From Clitopilus passeckerianus (taxonomy: Eukaryota > Basidiomycota > Agaricomycetes > Agaricales > Entolomataceae), in contig CALYLX010000126.1 in NCBI GenBank assembly GCA_944990035.1, forward strand, positions 2,046,001 through 2,110,000: 64,000 nucleotides of DNA, read 5' to 3'. The position numbers and the translations under genes were made by a program. Positions 26,726-38,598 of this stretch are shown one piece after another. Below the pieces are notes generated by a model. It searched no databases. It saw only the letters and a list, made by a program, of their open reading frames with translations, and was not told where the DNA came from. Positions within the stretch are counted from its first letter, which is position 1. Each line of letters begins with the position of its first letter.

Positions 26726-28394
26726 CTAGTCCTCATCGTCGCTATCACTCTCCCGTTCATCGCTCTCCTGCGTCGCATCCTCCAACGCCTGCAAGTCCCA
26801 TCCAATAGAAGCCTTATCCGTCCTTGCAGCCTTTACAGCCTTTGCAAGGTTTTGCACCATGTCATCACTATTCACAGACGAAATTAGATCTCCTTCAGAG
26901 TGTCCGGCCCGCTAAACCAACATACCTAGCTTGCTGCACCCAAACACAGAAATCGTCGATCCAAATCTTGCTGTAAACATAATACACCTCATGGTGGTCC
27001 AGTATATCCTTCATCTCCAATAAACACCTCACTATGGTGCGTTTCCCCTTCTCCAAGAGTTGGGCTACATCGTTTCTACAAGTTTCTGCAAGCAACCAGG
27101 ATCGATAGAGCGGGAATGAAAAGGAACGGCGGTAGGATGGGATCATCGCGTTTTGAATCGCAGAAGGAGGGAAGGTATCCGGCTGTGACGGTCTGGCAGT
27201 AGGTGGGTCAAGGGCCGAGAAGGCTGGCGTCAGGACTGAAATCGTCCATGCGCTTTCCGGCGTGGGGTCGTGCTGGTTCGTGCGTGATTCGTAGGCGTAA
27301 GAGAAGAGAAGGGTAACAAGAGTCAGGTACAGTTCATATGTTTCGGTCTGGGTCGGTATATCTGTTGGCTGCAATGAGTCTCTGAGCCGGAATAAGTAGT
27401 GAGTATATGCGCACATTCTTTCCTTGGCAGGCGTAACATTGTTGCCTGTTCTTCCTCTGACCACTGAAATGGCTCAAGGGAGGCGACATGAGGATGCTTC
27501 CAGTGCACTAACTCCTGTATCTGCTCATCCTCCGCGAAGTCGGCCCTTCAGACTCATCAGCCTTGCATTGAATGAGCATATTCAAGGGTAATACTCACAT
27601 ATAATATTCAGGATCAAACTTCTCTTCTTCATGTTTGATTCTTCGTTTTCTTCTTTCTTCAGGCTTGAGGATCTCCGCATCTGGGCCAAGCTCGTTCACC
27701 TCATTTTCAGTATGCGTGACATGTTTGAAGTACCCGGAATGGAGATTAAGGAACCCATAGTGCTGCTGTACTGAGGTGTTCAGCCTCGGCTGTTCTGAGG
27801 GAAGTTCTTGAGGAAGTTGCCAGTCGTTTTCAGCAGCTGTAGGATAACTGTCAGTATGGTTTCACGAACCATAACGTGGCGTAGACCTTTTAGAATCTCT
27901 TCTCTCTCTTTGTTTATATCAAGGGATAAATTCTGCGTTTTGTTGACTAGCTCCGCCTCCACTTCATCTTCGCTATCATCACTATCTGTATCAACAGCAG
28001 GGGTTTCACTGAGAACCTCGATGACAGGGGTTTGCTGTGATGGCCTTGGGGCAAGCAGCTTTGCCAATAGGTCAAGATCCTTGAAATCCTGCCCTGGTAT
28101 CTCTTTCGTCAGAGTCACAGTGAGGTAACCAGAGCTCGGATCGTATTTTGCCGAGCTTTCGTCGTCCTCAAGGACCGAGTGGGTAAAGTTCAGCCGTAGG
28201 AAGTACGGGTTGACATGAACAGAAACCAGGTTATTGTCGACGTGGATTTCAACGTCTGCTGCCTACTGAGAAGAGAACCGTCAGATCAGAAAGCTTCGAT
28301 GGAAGATGAAAGTGCTTACCCGCACGGACGGGCAGTACATCGAGACGATAACAGACTTTTCTGTTTGACTGCAACTGAACTTCGGGGTGATCAT
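26726..28394 (-). CDS. SHQ1: SHQ1, box H/ACA snoRNP assembly factor
   Basis: Exons 28320-28394, 27887-28262, 27599-27836, 27415-27545, 26926-27379 and 26726-26867 give 471 residues. The N-terminus is a CS domain (MITPKFSCSQTEKSVIVSMY, SSGYLTVTLTKE). After an acidic linker the SHQ1-specific helical domain follows: LPRKEY, YELYLTLVTLLFSYAYESRT, PESAWTISVLTP, SYRRSFSFPLYRSW, RTIVRCLLEMKDIL and KIWIDDFCVWVQ. Family knowledge: SHQ1 chaperones the pseudouridine synthase dyskerin/Cbf5 before H/ACA RNP assembly. The C-terminus is acidic (SDSDDED). Keeping both LPRKEY and the downstream frame requires a 35-nt intron at 27380-27414, unusually short. The gene is divergent from TRP2 with 233 bp between start codons. 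Confidence 0.92.
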
Positions 28395-28627
28395 CTTGAA
28401 GAAGCTTTAGCTCTTGCCGTCGACGAGTTTAGAGCTGTCAACGCCGTTGGGCCTTGACTAAAGAATTTTCAGTGACAGTGGCTGCAAGGATCAAAGGCTT
28501 TATTTGGACACAGGCGCGTTGATCAAGATTTCATTTAGCCGCCCGAACTAGTTAGATATATAGCACGAGTCATTTTCTTCCCTTCATCCATCTCGTCGAG
28601 GACGGCCCCCACAGTGACAAGAACAAA
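28395..28627. promoter_or_regulatory. Divergent promoter, SHQ1 / TRP2
   Basis: This 233-bp region between two start codons must carry both promoters. No specific factor site was assigned. Confidence 0.5.
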
Positions 28628-30426
28628 ATGCCCGCTATAGACCCCTCTGTGAGTATATGCTACTGTTCAAGACATATGCAGAGATCTCATGGGCTGTTTT
28701 CCCTGCAGAAACTTCCTTCACATCCACCTCTCGAGACTGTAGAACGCCTAATCAACGTAGAGAAAAAGGGAAACTGTGTCCCAGTCTATGTTGAACTTCC
28801 CGCAGACCTTATCACACCATGCATGGCGTATCTTAGAATCGCCAAAGATTCCAAGTATAGCTTCCTCCTCGAGTCAGTGATTGGAGGAGAAAACGTCGCT
28901 CGTTATTCGTTTATCGGTTCTGGTACGCCTTTTGACCTGTCTTAGACAATTATTATCTGACCAAAGACCCCAAAAAGACCCATTCAAGGTCATAAAGACC
29001 GGTCCAAATGAAGACATCTCAGGCGACCCGATGATCTCCCTGCAGAAAGAACTCGCCGTATACCAATACATCAAGATACCCGAAATACCTACCTTCACAG
29101 GTGGCGCCATAGGTTATGTCGCATACGACTGTATCCAACACTTTGAACCTAAAACCGCCACTGAGCTCGAAGATCCTCTGGGAATCCCCGAGTCGATGTT
29201 CATGCTAGTCGACACTCTCCTTGTCTACGACCATATCTTCCAAACACTCAAGGTGGTCTCGCATGTATTCTGTCCCCAAGACGCCGGGAGCATCAACTTG
29301 TCTTTCGTCTACTCGACTGCTGCCTCGAAAGCTCGGAGGCTGGCTAAGGTGCTCCTTGCTACCACCACGCCAGAGCCACCTCAGCCACCCATCACTCTAG
29401 GCAACGAGAGTGTCTCGAATGTCGGAAAAGAGGGATATGAAAGCTTTGTGACGAAAATAAAAGAGCATATAGTCGCTGGAGACATCATTCAGGCTGTCCC
29501 TTCGCAGCGATTGGCAAGACCCACGGCCCTCCATCCGTTTAATGTCTACAGGCATCTAAGGCAGGTAAATCCCTCGCCTTACATGTTTTTCCTGGACTGT
29601 GGGGACTTGCAAATCGTTGGTGCAAGTCCGGAGACACTTTGCAAGGTGTCCAAGAACACGGTTTTCAACCATGCGATTGCAGGTACGACAAAGAGGGGAA
29701 AGACTGCAGAAGGCGAGTTCTTCTTATCGGGCTGATTGTACGATCTGAATCTGACTTCCCGCTCTTAGAGGACGAACTTCTAGGCCAAGCGCTGCTCGCT
29801 TCAGAGAAGGATCGTGCAGAGCATATCATGCTTGTCGATCTTGCACGCAACGACGTGAATCGGGTCTGCCAGCCCAAGACCGTCAAGGTCGACCATCTCA
29901 TGAGACTCGAGAAGTTCAGTCATGTCATCCACATTACATCTCAAGTTTCTGGTCTTCTTCGCGAGGGCAAAACCAGGTACTTGCGAAGGACTTATGGCTT
30001 GATTTGTCTTTTTCTGATTTGTGGATCTACCAGATTCGACGCATTTAGGTCCATCTTCCCCGCGGGTACTGTCTCTGGCGCACCTAAAATCAAAGCCATT
30101 GAAATTGTCTCCTCGCTCGAGAAAGAGAGAAGGGGGGTGTATGCGGGTGCTGTTGGTCGATTTGACTTTGCGGATGACGAGATGGATACCTGCATTGCCA
30201 TCCGAACTATGACTTTCAAGGATGGTGTGGCGTACCTGCAAGCTGGTGGTGGCATTGTGTTTGACAGCGTTGAGGAGGATGAGTATACTGAGACTATCAA
30301 CAAGTTGGGTGGTAACGTCAGGGCTTTGGAGAAGGCTGAAAGTGCGTATTTGAACTTCTGAAAATACTTAACAATGCGACTAACAATGATTGCACAGAGT
30401 ATTGGTACGACATTCAGAACAATTAG
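28628..30426 (+). CDS. TRP2: Anthranilate synthase component I
   Basis: Exons 28628-28648, 28709-28922, 28978-29712, 29769-29976, 30034-30341 and 30398-30426 give 504 residues, close to the fungal TRP2 length. The feedback-inhibition motif LLES is present early ([20 protein letters not shown]). Later come [28 protein letters not shown], the chorismate-enzyme block [29 protein letters not shown] and ATP-free active-site strand [14 protein letters not shown]. The enzyme converts chorismate and glutamine-derived ammonia to anthranilate, the first committed step of tryptophan synthesis, working with a separate TRP3 glutaminase. Intron 3 starts gcgagt, so it is a GC-AG intron; reading through it gives a stop within a few codons. 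It converges on the mitochondrial uS2 gene with only 49 bp between stop codons. Confidence 0.95.
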
Positions 30427-30475
30427 ATTGCGCCAAGAACTGCATGTAAATTAGCAAGTGTGTAAATATTATAAT

Positions 30476-31435
30476 CTAGCCGGTGTAACGCGTGGTACGG
30501 GCTCTCTGGTTTGCGTGCTTCTGTTCCCTTTCCATCGTCCTTTGCTGTTCCACTTGTCGGAGTTGCGCGCCTTCACGACCAGCCACGCCTAGCAAGCCAC
30601 CAACGAGCTCTGCTGTCCGTGTGCTCTCGTCGTTGGCGGGTATTGGGTACATGACGATACGCGGGTCGACGTTCGAATCAATGAGGCCAATAGTGGGGAC
30701 ATGCTCGATAGCACATTCACGGATGGCGTTCATGTTTGAGACAGGGTTGAGAAGGACGACCAGGTCTGGGACGGCCTTGGTGGACTTTACCACATCCTGA
30801 CCCAGGACCTGTGCTTTGTTCGTCAGAGTTCCAGGAAGCCACCTATCTCCAACATAGTATCCTTGCTCTCCCACTCGCTCCGCTGCCTTTTGAACAATGG
30901 GTCGTAGGTCTGGTCGGGTGCCAATGAAAAGAATTTGGCCACCGTTACGTGCCACGGCGCGCACGACGTTGGCTGCACGTCGGAGCATAGGAAGGGTTTG
31001 GTCAAGGTCGATGACGGTAATTCCGGCACGTGTACCGTATGCGTAGGGCACGAAATTTGGGTTCATACGGGAGGAAGCGTGTCCGAAGTGGGCTCCGGAG
31101 GCCAAGAGAGCAGAGAGGGTTGCTTGTGACTGTGGTTTGTGTAGACCGTGCCTGGGCTGCCAGGTGTTTTCTGAGTTCTGCATTGAGCCATAGCCAGCAA
31201 GCTTGTCCTCTGCAAAGCGTTGTTATAACATGAATAAAACGTCGCGCACACGAGACTTACTGAGTGTCATCCTTTCTGCCCTATGAAGCTGGAACGCTGT
31301 CCAGTCCTGGGGAGTCTTCAATGGCTTTTCTCCAAACTCTGTTCCCACATGTTTGCATCTTCTCTGTGGTAGCCTAGATAAGCTTGAACTTGAGCCACGA
31401 GTTACTGAAGACGCTAGCCTTCCTGCAGAGGCCAT
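30476..31435 (-). CDS. MRP4: Mitochondrial small-subunit ribosomal protein uS2m
   Basis: Two exons (31261-31435, 30476-31209) encode 302 residues. The first about 35 residues are basic and Ser/Arg-rich without acidic residues (MASAGRLASSVTRGSSSS), as in a mitochondrial targeting peptide. The rest is a ribosomal uS2 domain: LLASGAHFGHASSRMNPNF, YGTRAGITVIDLDQTL, GGQILFIGTRPDL, RWLPGTLTN, PDLVVLLNP and VPTIGLIDSNVDPRIVMYPI. It belongs to the mitoribosome, not the cytosolic ribosome, because of the presequence and bacterial-like motifs. It is divergent from the SSB-type Hsp70 gene, with 189 bp between start codons. Confidence 0.93.
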
Positions 31436-31624
31436 AGCGCTGGTGACTTGTCGTTAACTTTTTGTCGAGGAAGACGGGTGTAGTCTGTGGCTGTGTTAAT
31501 CCCACATGAGGCCGCTTACCTCATTCCCATCGATTTTTTTTTCTTCATAACCACCCGTCCCCACTTGGCCTCACGACTTTCAGTCTCTTTCCTCTTTCTT
31601 CACGACCCTCCGAAAAATAAAATA
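31436..31624. promoter_or_regulatory. Divergent promoter, mitochondrial uS2 / SSB Hsp70
   Basis: The 189 bp between start codons serves a mitoribosomal gene and a ribosome-associated chaperone gene. Pyrimidine-rich tracts lie close to the Hsp70 start (around 31533-31615), a pattern common upstream of strongly expressed basidiomycete genes. Confidence 0.5.
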
Positions 31625-31764
31625 ATGTCTGCGGAAGACGCGTTCGACGGTGCTATTGGTATCGATCTCGGAACCACCTACTCGTACGTTTGACCGCTTT
31701 TACAACGACCACGCACCCGGGGCCTGACTTTTTTCTCTCGTGCAGTTGTGTCGGTGTCTGGCAA

Positions 31765-31795
<31 letters not shown>

Positions 31796-33070
31796 GTGCG
31801 TTTAATGCTCTGTGGTTAAGCACCATGGCCAATATTAATTGTCTGCGCAGAGGGTAACAGGACAACGCCTTCATATGTCGCTTTCTCCAATGAGGAGCGT
31901 CTGATCGGCGATGCTGCCAAGAACCAGGCTGCTATGAACCCTCGGAACACCGTGTTCGATGCTAAGCGTCTTATTGGACGTCGTTTTGAGTAAGTCAATC
32001 ATTTTTACTTCTAAATCACTGTCTAACTATTTTCCCTCGAACAGTGACCCCGACGTGAAGAAGGTACACCGAGATTATCTCTGTCGATCAATTCATAAAA
32101 TTAAATCACATTCTGATTAACAGGATATGACCCACTGGCCGTTCGAGGTCGTTGAGAAGGATGGTTCTCCCCTCATCAAGGTTAACTACCTTAACGAGGA
32201 CAAGACCTTCAGCCCTCAGGAGATCTCTTCAATGGTTCTCCAGAAGATGAAGGAAATCTCTGAGGCCAAGCTCGGCAAGACCGTCAAGAAGGCTGTTGTC
32301 ACGTAGGTCCACTTTATACCCCACAATTTGAAATGTCTTGCTTATTATTATTTTTCAACAAGCGTCCCCGCGTACTTCAACGACTCTCAGCGTCTCGCTA
32401 CCAAGGATGCTGGTGCCATCGCTGGTCTCGATGTTCTCCGTATCATCAACGAGCCCACCGCTGCTGCCATCGCCTACGGTCTCGACCGTCAGAGCCAGGG
32501 CGAGAAGAACGTCCTCATCTTCGATCTCGGAGGAGGAACTTTCGATGTCTCCCTCCTCAACATCAGTGGCGGTGTCTTCGCCGTCAAGGCCACTGCTGGT
32601 GATACTCACTTGGGTGGTGAGGACTTCGATAACGCTCTCCTTGAGCACTTCAAGGGCGAGTTCAAGAAGAAGACCAAGCACGATATCTCTGATGATCCTC
32701 GTGCTCTCCGTCGTCTCAAATCTGCTTGCGAGCGTGCCAAGCGCACTCTCTCCAGCGTCACCCAGACCACTGTTGAGGTCGACTCTCTCTACCAGGTAAG
32801 GATACTCGATTCCCTAAGTTACCCAACGGACGACTCATTTGGCCTTTCTAGGGTGAGGACTTCTCTGCCAACATCACTCGTGCTCGTTTCGAGGAAATCA
32901 ACGCCACTGCCTTCAAGTCAACAATGGAGCCCGTTGAGAAGGTTCTCAAGGACGCCAAGATGGCTCGCGAGAAGGTTGACGACATTGTCCTCGTCGGTGG
33001 TTCCACTCGTATCCCCAAGATCCAGTCTATGGTTTCTGAGTTCTTCGGTGGCCGCCAATTGAACAAGTCC

Positions 33071-33102
<32 letters not shown>

Positions 33103-33873
33103 TGCTGTCCAGGCTGCTGTCCTCACTGGCCAGACCTCTGACCAGACCAAGGACCTCCTCCTCCTTGATGTTGCTCCTCTCTCCCTCGGTGTTGCCATGC
33201 AAGGCGATGTCTTCGGTGTTGTCGTTCCCCGTAACACCCCCATCCCGACCAACAAGTCAAGGACATTCACCACCGTTGAGGACAACCAAACCACCGTCAC
33301 TTTCCCCGTGTACGAGGGTGAACGTACTCAGTGCCGCGACAACCGTCTCCTCGGTGAATTCGAGCTCACTGGCATTCCCCCCATGCCCCGTGGACAGGCC
33401 GAGCTTGTTACCACCTTCGAGGTCGATGCCAACGGTCTCTTGAAGGTTTCCGCTATGGACCGTGCCTCTGGCCGCAAGGCTTCCATCAGTAAGTCGCGCA
33501 TATATCCATGTAAACTATTTTAGTCTGACCCCAACTTCCTCCAGGCATTACCAACTCTGTTGGTCGTCTCTCTGGCGCTGAGATCGAGCAGATGATCAAG
33601 GATGCTGAGCAGTTCAAGGCTGCCGACAAGGAGTTCTCTGCCCGGCACGAGGCCAAGTCTGACCTCGAGGCCTACATCCACCAGGTCGAGAGCACCATCA
33701 CCTCGCCCGAGATTGGCATGAAGCTCAAGCGCGGAGCCAAGTCCCAGGTTGAGGCTGAGCTCGCACGGGCACTGGAGAAGTTGGAGATTACCGACTCGTC
33801 GGCGGACGAACTCAAAAAGGCTCAGTTGGGCATCAAGCGTGCTCTCCAAAAGGCTACTGCTGGTATCCGGTAA
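31625..33873 (+). CDS. SSB1: Ribosome-associated Hsp70 of the SSB type
   Basis: Eight exons (31625-31683, 31746-31795, 31851-31989, 32045-32063, 32124-32302, 32363-32795, 32852-33488, 33545-33873) give 614 residues; yeast Ssb is 613. ATPase signatures are [38 protein letters not shown] and [11 protein letters not shown]. The substrate domain follows. The C-terminus ends KATAGIR, so the cytosolic SSA-type EEVD tail is absent. Together with segments such as [16 protein letters not shown] and [15 protein letters not shown], this points to the fungal SSB subfamily, which binds nascent chains at the ribosome with the RAC co-chaperone. Codon use is strongly biased toward C-ending codons compared with its neighbours, consistent with high expression. 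Exon 4 is only 19 nt. Confidence 0.93.
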
Positions 33874-34109
33874 ATCGTTCCGAGAACGGTTTCGCCTTGT
33901 GGGTGCTGGTATAGAGCCGTGGTATCAGAAGTTGGATGGGGTTTTGTTACTTTCTTCATGCCTACTACTACTCATATAGCTGCGCTTGTTTGTTGTTCTT
34001 TTTATGTCTGTCATGCCCTCGCCTCCGATGTTTTCATGTTGTTACAAAGTAAAATGAGAGCTATGATTTTCTTGAGTCTCAACACGCTGCAGGATTCGCG
34101 ATAATATAT
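33874..34109. other. 3' region between convergent SSB1 and RFC2
   Basis: Two genes converge on this 236-bp T-rich stretch, which must contain both 3' UTRs. No ORF of note is present. Confidence 0.5.
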
Positions 34110-35427
34110 CTATGATACAGCTTTGTGAACACGTAGAGCAACATCTAAAATCTGTAGTTCCTCGTCACCGCCGTCGTTCAACGATTTGTCGGCCTCTGCG
34201 AAGGCATGTGCACATGCTGACTTTTGTCGGCCATTCAATGTCGGATGGGCGACAACTAAATCATGTAGCTAAAGATGCTTGTGAGCCTCCAGTTTCACTT
34301 GAAGGAGGGCAATGCATACCTGTGAGATGAGCTGTGATGCCGAGTAACCCTCCCTCATCAGCTCTTTCACCTTCGTTTGAACGGGGTCAAATGAACCTCC
34401 GCTTGTTTTTGGTGCCATATCCACGTCCATATCGCCTGTTGGCTCGATGCCAAGAGCAGTAGCAAAGTCAATGATAGCCTTGTCTGGTACAATACCTGCA
34501 ATCTCCTGGATATCTGAAGGAGTTATTGGTGTGGGTGGGATTGAAGAGGATGAAAGGCGTGATGCAGATTGAAGGTAGGTTATAGCTCGACGAAGGTCTC
34601 CATTAGATGCGTTGATCAGGGCGTCGATCACCACAGAGTCGACATTGATATTCTCAGCAGTTGCAATGTAATGCAACCGCGAAGAAGCAGAGCCAGAGTC
34701 CAGAGGTGTGAACCTGAATTTAGAACACCGAGAAGCCAAAGGCTCGATGATCCTGGTCACGTAGTTGCACACCAGGCAGAACCGTGTTATCCTGGCGTAT
34801 GTTTCCATTATTCGACGGAGGGCTCCTTGAGCATCCTGGGTCATAGAATCGGCTTCATCTAGGATGATGATTTTGTAGGGTGGGCAGGGGTATGTTTTCC
34901 CGTCTGAGTCGACTACTTGGGCCCGAGGGGTTTGACGGGCGAAGTTCTTGATTTTCTCGCGGACGATGGCGATTCCTCGTTCGTCTGACGCGTTGAGTTC
35001 TAGCACACGGTTGCGGAAGTTGTCTGGCCTGTATAGTATTTAGCAATGGAAGGCGTGAGACGCACAAATTGCCATACCCAAATAATTGGCGTGAAAGAGC
35101 CAATATTGTTGATGTTTTGCCAGTTCCCGGTGGTCCATAGAACAGCATGTGAGGAAGCTACACCTATTGTAAGCATGTAGTCGCAATTCTATTTACTGCC
35201 TCCTACATTTGTCGAAGTCAAGGTTTTGCGTAATACTGCAACCGTGTGTTCTTGAGCAGAGACATCGTCGATAGTTTTTGGTCGACTGTGAACCGAATTG
35301 AGCGTCAATCGCGCATCCTTCGTAGTAATACTCACTATTTCTCTACCCAAGGCTGCAAAGAAGGATCGACGACGTGTTTCTGGGCTGCCTTGCCCGACGA
35401 GGACGCTTTGGGCGCAAAGAAAGCCAT
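34110..35427 (-). CDS. RFC2: Replication factor C subunit (yeast Rfc2 / human RFC4 type)
   Basis: Exons 35336-35427, 35207-35285, 35078-35157, 34320-35028 and 34110-34268 give 372 residues. AAA+ clamp-loader motifs are all visible: [15 protein letters not shown], Walker [11 protein letters not shown] (Lys71), [11 protein letters not shown], the Walker B DEAD-like DEADSMT, the sensor-1 region [16 protein letters not shown], and the SRC arginine-finger motif SRCSKFRF. The C-terminal collar ends with LHDLVVAH and [20 protein letters not shown]. The family loads PCNA onto primer ends with the other RFC subunits. The collar resembles human RFC4/yeast Rfc2 more than Rfc3, Rfc4 or Rfc5, but telling the small subunits apart by eye is not absolute. 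It is divergent from the CAF-1 large subunit gene. Confidence 0.92.
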
Positions 35428-35573
35428 TTATGCAGTGTCACAAACGCGTGACAATTACATGTGGCATCGTTACAGCGCGTTCCTCCCGAATTTGCTCAAA
35501 TCCCGACAACGACCACGACCTCTGGCCACCGCTGCTTGACCTGAACTTTACACTCTAGGCGTTGTTGAAACCA
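35428..35573. promoter_or_regulatory. Divergent promoter, RFC2 / CAF-1 large subunit
   Basis: Only 146 bp separate the start codons of two replication-coupled, PCNA-related genes. An ACGCGT-type element (MluI cell-cycle box core) was looked for; the stretch near 35446-35451 reads aacgcg (acgcg) rather than the full site. Confidence 0.5.
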
Positions 35574-38419
35574 ATGGGTACGCGAGAAGATTCCAGTATT
35601 TTTGCTTTCAGACGTGTCTGACCACCGATTTGTCCTTAGCCAATGCCGGTCAAAGTGCTGTTGCAACTACGAGCAACGAAGGCGAGTTGGACGTGTTGGA
35701 TCTAGTTGCAAGGACTTCGCTCACCCCATGCGCAGGGAAATCATCTGGAATTGCAGAACTGAAAAACGGAAAGGTCCATTTCAAGCAGAAATGCATTTCT
35801 TTTGAGAAGCAATCGGAGACTTTGCAAGGTGAGTTCTGACTCGACTCATTCTCTGGAACGAATTGCTGAAGCCAGATGCTCTCTCTGCCCAGAAATAGTC
35901 CAATTTCGCGAAATGCTCACACAAAGGATTGAAAAGCAAGAAACGCCCCTCGACACAATACCGGAGGAGCATCGGCCAGTCATTGCTAAGCTGGCCCATG
36001 AAAGGTGAGTGATTGTCACATGCACTGGCGAAAACCTTTTCTAATACCTCGAATAGCGATAAAACACTTGCCGCACTCTCCAAACAGATCCGACTTGAAC
36101 TCCTACCAACTGACGAAGACGAGGAAGGTCCTAGGAATGAATCTTCACCCGCTTCAATAGCACTGCCGCTCAACGTGGTAGAGGCTGCCATCAAAACTAT
36201 AACGCAGCGGAACAACTACGGCTTGGACGGCCTTAAAGGCGGCAAACCACCTGCTGCTCTTTGTGTTTGGCGTTGGGAAGTGAAATCGCAATACTTGGAT
36301 TGGCTTCCCAAAGCTGGGCGTGAAAAGGCGGAGGCTAGGCAGAAGGAGAGGGAGCAGGTATGTAGCGCACTCGAATAACCGCGTTTCTTATGCTGACCAC
36401 CTATTAGGCCAAACAAGAGCTCTCCAAGATCTTTTATGCTTTACCTCAAGACGAGCAGGACAAACTTCTGGATCCCAAGGGCATGCTGAAAGCGTCAAAC
36501 AAGGATACGGCCTCCAATGATAGCAAGGCAACAGCTGTTAACGCCTCAAAGGAGAATCAGCCTTCACCGGCCAAGAGCCAGTCAGGGAAGAAGGATGGAG
36601 ACGAGGACTCTGAGACTGTAAGTGCAACGAACGAAGACTATGCCATAATACTGATACTCTGCTAAAGCCCAAGAAAGGGAAAGTAAGAGCCCCAAAGACT
36701 ATTGACCCAGAGAAAGTGGCGAAAGTGAGTATTGAAGCATGATACTATTGACAATTCCTGAATCAAATATGTCTAGGAACAAGAGAAGGCTGAGAAGAAG
36801 GCTGCAAGGGTCGAGAAAGAGAAGAAGGAACAGGACGCAAAGAAGAAATCACAATCACTCATGGCTAATTTCTTCACAAAACCAAAGAAGCCACCAGCGG
36901 CTCAACCAAGCAGCAGCACGACCAACGAAGCTGGACCTTCGAGCGTCTCAAATGAGTTCACCAAATATTTCAAGCCCTTCGTGACAAAGAAGGATATGAC
37001 GGTTGCGCCTGTTAATTACTTCTCCACGAGGAGAAGAGAGAAACAACCTTCAACAGACGAGGATGTGATACTAATTGACGACGAAGATAACATGGCTACC
37101 TCAAGTGTCAACGATACGACGACTCCAGAAGAGCTATCATCATTGTCAACAACAGGTACGAGTTTCTCCACCAACCGTAAAGCCACGTCTAAATTCGTGC
37201 AGGCCACCTTCGCTCAGTCATCAACCATCTTCCGCCTCCTCTGGAGCCAACCCCTCGGTTTACAAGCTATAAACCCTCTGGTGGCTTCAAAACCTACTCA
37301 CCATTGGTCGTCCGGGATGTCTTCTCAAAACTCTCGGAGGCCGAAGTGACTGGCGACACCAATCTTGTACGGTCATTACATTACCAACTCGCTGATCGAA
37401 CAAAATTCGCCGCTAAAGTCCTGATCTTCCGCGAAGATGCTCGACCAGGCTACTTCGGAACCTGGACACGAAACTCGCGAATAATTGGACCAAGAAGCCC
37501 CCTGGCAAAAGACGTTCTTGTCTTTGATTATGCCTATGACAGCGGCGAGGAGTGGGAAGAGGAACCAGCCGGTGATGCCGACGATGTCATGGAGGACGGT
37601 GAAGATGAGGATGGTGACGGTGATGAGCCGGATTCAGATCTGGACAGCTGGCTCGTAGATGATGATGAGGATGTCGACGGTCCTATCACGTTTGACGACC
37701 GGGAATTGTCCCCCTTATTGCTACCTGATTTACCCCCTCGCACTGGCAAAAGGAAAACCGACGAGGCTGACAAGAAGGCAGGGAAGAAGAGGAAGGTCGT
37801 CATCCCGCTTGTACCCTTCTCCAAGGGTCCTTGTTGGGAGAGCTCGATCGGCCAGTGTGACGACTTCATGGACCAGTTCAGAATACAATTGTTCAATGGT
37901 ATGTTTATATCCTCTTTAGCCCAGGTGAAATTAACTCTGTTCTAGATGCACCTTTCCCTTTGGATCCATTCACCTATGTTGCACCGATCGAGAAAGCTAC
38001 ACAGTCAAATGGCACCGTGCCCCCTGACAGTGGCTTCGCAGTGCCGAACCTACCTGTCCGTTTACTGAACGGGTCAGCCGGTCCCTCTGCAACGAACTCA
38101 GCAGAATCCTCTCCCGCTCCAAATGGTCCAAAGAAATCTGCACCTGTCGCCAAGACGGCATTCCCTGAAGCTCTTCTGCCTCACCTACTCAAGAAGATCA
38201 ACGCGCTTCAATCCAAGACGATCACTTTCTTGGTTGACTCCATCCACCAGGACCTCAAAGATCAGAACGTCAAGAAGAACGCTATTGAAGCCAAGGTCCG
38301 AGAAGTGAGCGAGAAGAGCAAAGACACCAAACTTTGGGTCGTTAAACCTGGTATTCAGGTTCGTCTTTTTCCTTTCACTACTCAACAGGACGCTTATTGG
38401 TTATTAGGTTCCCTCGTAA
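35574..38419 (+). CDS. Chromatin assembly factor 1 large subunit (CAC1/p150-like)
   Basis: Ten exons (35574-35577, 35640-35828, 35893-36004, 36057-36357, 36408-36617, 36668-36724, 36777-37155, 37203-37898, 37946-38358, 38408-38419) give 790 residues. There is a Lys/Glu-rich KER-type segment, immediately followed by QSLMANFF (317-324), a PCNA-interacting box. The conserved CAF-1 core then reads DARPGYFGTWTRNS and DYAYDSGEEWEEEP and runs into a very acidic stretch. The C-terminus has a helical LLPHLLKKI..LQ domain. CAF-1 deposits H3-H4 behind replication forks through PCNA. The first exon is only ATGG and the last only 12 nt, so start and stop depend on splice inference; the body is secure. Confidence 0.88.
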
Positions 38420-38598
38420 CACTGGGGTTTTGGACTTGTTCCAAGATGTATTCTTGTATATATACCTCGTCTTTTTCGGAGAACATTTAGTAGTTTCCAT
38501 GTTCTATCATGTTCATACGGCCGGCGTAATCTAAAATACAACAAGTTCCTAAATGAATACAACCATAGATGGCGCAGAGGCAAAGGTTTGAGGATAGC

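Noticed and set aside
32355..32681. Minus-strand frame opposite the Hsp70 gene
   Set aside because: A typical antisense frame caused by the strong third-position C bias of the SSB-type Hsp70 coding strand.
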